Part shown: in pieces, positions 24,171-26,570 of the stretch
Position numbering within the stretch: the stretch's first letter is position 1
Layout: each line of letters begins with the position of its first letter
DNA from: Bacteroidales bacterium
GTDB lineage: Bacteria; Bacteroidota; Bacteroidia; Bacteroidales; Dysgonomonadaceae
Direction: 5' to 3'
DNA length: 26,570 bases
Assembly: GCA_012728155.1 (NCBI GenBank)
Contig: JAAYFR010000040.1
Span: 1 to 26,570, forward strand
Notes under the pieces: generated by a model
What the model was told of the DNA's origin: nothing
The model's input: only the letters and a program-made list of their open reading frames with translations
Databases searched by the model: none
Made by a program: the position numbers and the translations under genes

Positions 24171-25559
24171 ATGATGGAAGATATAATTTGTGCGATATCT
24201 ACCCCTCCCGGAATGGGAGCGATAGCCCTTGTTCGTCTCTCGGGCGAGGGGAGTTGTGTACTGACCGACCGGTTATTTCAGTCGCCTTCCGGCAAACGGT
24301 TGAGTGAAGCAGCTGCCAATACTGTCCATTTCGGTAAGATTGTGACGGATGAAGCGGTGCTGGATGAGGTGCTGGTGACCGTCTTCCGTGCTCCCCACTC
24401 TTTTACGGGAGAGGAGAGTGTTGAGATCTCCTGTCACGGATCTCCCTATATCCAGCAGAAAATGATGGAACTGTTGCTTGCCCATGGTGCACGACTGGCA
24501 GAGCCGGGTGAATTTACCCGACGTGCCTTCCGTAATGGGAAGTTCGACCTGAGCCAGGCTGAGGCGGTTGCCGATCTGATCTCTTCCTCTTCACGAGCGT
24601 CGCACAGGGTGGCGATGAACCAGATGCGGGGGGGATTTGCCAAAAAACTGACAGATCTGCGTGATAAGTTATTGCAGTTCGTCTCCCTGATCGAACTGGA
24701 GCTCGACTTTTCCGAGGAGGATGTGGAGTTCGCCAACCGGGAACAGCTCTACCTCTTAACCCAGGAGATTGAAGAGGAAATTGATAAACTGCTCCATTCT
24801 TTCCAGTTGGGTAATGCCATCAAGAGCGGCATCCCTGTCGCCATCATCGGCGAGACCAATGTCGGTAAATCCACCTTGCTAAACCTGCTGCTCAATGAAG
24901 AGAAAGCCATTGTCAGTGACATCCACGGTACCACACGCGATGTGATCGAAGACACTATGAATATTGGTGGTGTCACCTTCCGCTTTATCGATACCGCCGG
25001 TATCCGCCAGACCTCCGATACCATTGAGTCGATGGGGATTGAGCGCACCTTCCGGAAAATTGAACAAGCCTCCATCGTCTTATGGATGATCGACCTGACT
25101 ACGCTGCCTGAAAAGATTGAATTGCTGGCAGAATCTATCGTGCCCAAAACAGAAGGGAAGCAGCTGATCCTATTATTCAATAAAGCCGATCTGATATCGG
25201 AGGAACAACGTATAAAGCTGGAAAATATTCTCCCCGAAGTGGGCGATGACCGACTTTTTATTTCGGCCAAGCAGCACCACAATACCGATCGGCTACAAGA
25301 GTTGTTGGTCGAAGCTGCCGCTATACCTTCCATCGGCGAAGAAGATGTGATCGTGACCAACCTGCGTCATTACGAAGCACTCACCAAAGCCTTCGAAGCC
25401 CTCCTCCGCGTAAAAGAGGGACTGGAGATCGGTATCACCCACGACTTCCTCTCCCAGGATATCCGGGAATGTATGTTCCATCTTGGTGAAATTACTGGAC
25501 AAATATCTACTGACGAGATACTTGGAAATATTTTTAGCAAGTTTTGCATCGGAAAGTAG
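24171..25559 (+). CDS. mnmE: MnmE, tRNA uridine-5-carboxymethylaminomethyl(34) synthesis GTPase
   Basis: The start MMEDIICAISTPPGMGAIALVRLSG at 24171 (462 residues; the next codon is also ATG) fits the family, and an in-frame ATG at 24111 would add an unlikely 20-residue leader. Domains run in order: the N-terminal folate-binding TrmE domain (about 1-125, with GEFTRRAFRNGKFDLSQAEAV), the helical domain, and the inserted G domain with G1 GETNVGKS (227-234), G2 GTTRD, G3 DTAG and G4 NKAD. The C-terminal CIGK ends the protein, its Cys459 being the conserved catalytic-loop residue. With MnmG it modifies the wobble uridine of several tRNAs. The 3' end is intact, although what follows looks like accessory DNA. 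Confidence 0.97.
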   Translation: MMEDIICAISTPPGMGAIALVRLSGEGSCVLTDRLFQSPSGKRLSEAAANTVHFGKIVTDEAVLDEVLVTVFRAPHSFTGEESVEISCHGSPYIQQKMMELLLAHGARLAEPGEFTRRAFRNGKFDLSQAEAVADLISSSSRASHRVAMNQMRGGFAKKLTDLRDKLLQFVSLIELELDFSEEDVEFANREQLYLLTQEIEEEIDKLLHSFQLGNAIKSGIPVAIIGETNVGKSTLLNLLLNEEKAIVSDIHGTTRDVIEDTMNIGGVTFRFIDTAGIRQTSDTIESMGIERTFRKIEQASIVLWMIDLTTLPEKIELLAESIVPKTEGKQLILLFNKADLISEEQRIKLENILPEVGDDRLFISAKQHHNTDRLQELLVEAAAIPSIGEEDVIVTNLRHYEALTKAFEALLRVKEGLEIGITHDFLSQDIRECMFHLGEITGQISTDEILGNIFSKFCIGK

Positions 25560-25651
25560 GTTCTGATTATTATCAATCACAAATCACCATCAATAATCCA
25601 TAAACATTTGACTGTCAATCAGCGTGTTTATAGATAATTAATTCTTCTCTC

Positions 25652-25682
25652 TTGTTAATTTCATTTGTTTCGCTTACTTTTG
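25652..25682 (+). promoter_or_regulatory. promoter upstream of the multi-HTH gene
   Basis: TTG (25652-25654) and TACTTTTG (25675-25682, matching TAnnTTTG) are 20 bp apart. RNA would start near 25689, leaving a leader of about 118 bases that contains the iterons below. The rest of 25560-25806 holds no gene I can support; TTGACTGTCAA (25608-25618) is a short palindrome. Confidence 0.55.
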
Positions 25683-25699
25683 TACCGCGGATGTACCGC
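25681..25699 (+). repeat. direct repeat TGTACCGC, 11-bp spacing
   Basis: TGTACCGC occurs at 25681-25688 and again at 25692-25699. The first copy overlaps the -7 box. The pair could be a protein-binding site or part of an attachment site; nothing in the window decides between these. Confidence 0.6.
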
Positions 25700-25760
25700 T
25701 GCGTTTTTGTGTTTGTTTTTGAAGTCCTAATATAAGTAGACGATATAGTATTGGGACGCA

Positions 25761-25790
25761 GTGATACACATTGATACATAGTGATACAAA
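25761..25790 (+). repeat. three 10-bp iterons containing TGATACA
   Basis: TGATACA occurs at 25762, 25772 and 25782, each time exactly 10 bp apart, as three tandem 10-bp units ending 17 bp before the start codon. The spacing is about one helical turn, so all sites face the same side of the DNA, as expected for a repeating DNA-binding protein. Confidence 0.85.
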
Positions 25791-25806
25791 ATATTGGCGA
25801 AATAAG

Positions 25807-26570
25807 ATGAAAGAACAAGGAACTATACTAAAGATTTGTGAGTTTTGTGGCAATACATTTAATGCTTATAAGACCACGACTCGCTATTGTTCACACGCAT
25901 GCAATTCACGAGCATACAAAGAGAACAAGCGGCAGATGAAGCTGACGGCTATCAGCTATCGTACGATGCAAGAGATAGAGATGGTAAGCGATCAGTATGA
26001 GAAAATCAAAGATAAAGAATTTCTCTCTGTATCTGAAACTGCCTTTTTATTGAGTGTTGGAAGAATGACCGTATATCGATATCTACATTCCGGAAGTTTG
26101 GCGGCGGTTCAAATAGGCGGAAAAACATTTATTCGCAGAAAAGACATTGATACTATGTTTGATGCAAAGGAGGAATACAAAGCAAAACCATCTACTGATC
26201 GCAAACCCATCTCTGAACTTTGCACGGTTGCTGAAATAAAAGAAAGATATAAGGTAAACGAATCGTGGATTTTCAAAGTAGCCAAAGAACACAACTTCCC
26301 TCGTACATTAAATAAAGGTAAGACTTACTTCAGCCGTAAACATGTGGACGCTTACTTTTCCAAAAAGAATCAGCATACCGGCATTGCCGAATGGTATTCT
26401 GTGGATGATATAATGGAGAGGTTTAATATGACTGTTAATTCTGTATATTCATTCGTCTCTGAAAATTCAATCCCGAAAAAGAAAGAAGGCAAATATGTGT
26501 TTTACTCGAAATATCATGTGGATAAACTAAAAGAAGAAGCACAGCCAGAGAAGCTGGAATATTACACAGT
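25807..26570 (+). CDS. zinc-finger protein with tandem excisionase-type HTH units (3' end cut)
   Basis: The ATG at 25807 opens a frame that stays open to the window end, 254 codons. The N-terminus holds a C-x2-C...C-x3-C zinc finger (C11, C14, C28, C32) with the look of a short treble-clef or FCS-type finger. Three helix-turn-helix units of the MerR/excisionase (HTH_17) type follow at about 70-118, 140-187 and 199-244. Each has the pattern [SV]-V-x-E/D-x-x-x-x-x...V-x-x-V/I-Y/F, a short turn, a lysine/glycine wing (GGKTFIRRKDID, KGKTYFSRKHVD, EGKYVFYSKYHVD) and a closing helix. EYYTV at the cut suggests a fourth. Proteins of this kind accompany integrases of Bacteroidetes mobile elements. The iterons just upstream are a likely self-binding site. 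Confidence 0.8.
   Translation, partial: MKEQGTILKICEFCGNTFNAYKTTTRYCSHACNSRAYKENKRQMKLTAISYRTMQEIEMVSDQYEKIKDKEFLSVSETAFLLSVGRMTVYRYLHSGSLAAVQIGGKTFIRRKDIDTMFDAKEEYKAKPSTDRKPISELCTVAEIKERYKVNESWIFKVAKEHNFPRTLNKGKTYFSRKHVDAYFSKKNQHTGIAEWYSVDDIMERFNMTVNSVYSFVSENSIPKKKEGKYVFYSKYHVDKLKEEAQPEKLEYYT

Noticed and set aside
25615..25818. 67-codon minus-strand ORF between mnmE and the HTH gene
   Set aside because: It covers the promoter, direct repeats and iterons, and its composition follows those repeats rather than a protein.
1..26570. CRISPR array, tRNA, rRNA or complete insertion sequence
   Set aside because: I found no regularly spaced long repeats, no cloverleaf or rRNA sequence, and no transposase or integrase frame in the window.

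Overview
The window looks like part of a Bacteroidota chromosome, most likely order Bacteroidales. The reasons are several TAnnTTTG promoter boxes (one with TTTG exactly 19 bp upstream), A-rich leaders in place of strong Shine-Dalgarno sites, and housekeeping genes typical of that group: a TGS/SAD/uridine-kinase fusion called nucleoside kinase, a YciH/SUI1 factor, a Na/Pi symporter with a PhoU-like tail, and an FprA flavodiiron protein. I cannot name the species from the sequence alone.

Layout. (1) 1-3107: an AT-rich accessory cluster holding the end of a DUF262 protein, a complete DUF262 + DUF1524 (HNH) protein of the GmrSD type, and a very acidic 91-residue protein. The genes overlap or nearly touch, so they form a probable nuclease-type defence operon. 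(2) 3166-7175: a complete bacterial RNA-repair cassette, hen1-pnkp, with overlapping genes and a clear intrinsic terminator. All phosphatase, ligase and methyltransferase landmark residues are present, but the kinase Walker A motif has Arg where Ser/Thr is expected. (3) 7173-9932: an AAA+ ATPase with a winged-helix-like N-terminal half, followed by a WYL-domain regulator. They are driven by a promoter whose -7 box lies inside a small dyad. (4) 9933-10393: a mostly non-coding stretch with the frameshifted, internally deleted remnant of another ATPase gene on the minus strand, a perfect 12-bp inverted repeat and a terminator-like hairpin. (5) 10394-16744: ordinary metabolic and envelope genes, namely lgt, an FprA flavodiiron protein, nagB, a small GNAT protein (minus), a secreted esterase, and a secreted metallophosphoesterase/PQQ-propeller protein. 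(6) 16751-22339, minus strand: a Na/Pi symporter, SUI1/YciH and AddA-like helicase-nuclease operon behind a near-perfect Bacteroidetes promoter. (7) 22367-25559: nucleoside kinase and mnmE. (8) 25560-26570: just past mnmE, the likely edge of another accessory or mobile region. It has a promoter, an 11-bp-spaced direct repeat, three exactly 10-bp-spaced iterons, and a gene that runs off the window and encodes a zinc-finger protein with at least three tandem excisionase-type HTH units.

How the parts may work together. Hen1 and Pnkp are known to heal, seal and 2'-O-methylate RNAs broken by ribotoxins. Here the cassette lies between a putative nuclease defence operon and an AAA+/WYL pair that could sense stress or control expression. 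The linkage between these modules is inference; the gene identities are well supported by visible motifs.
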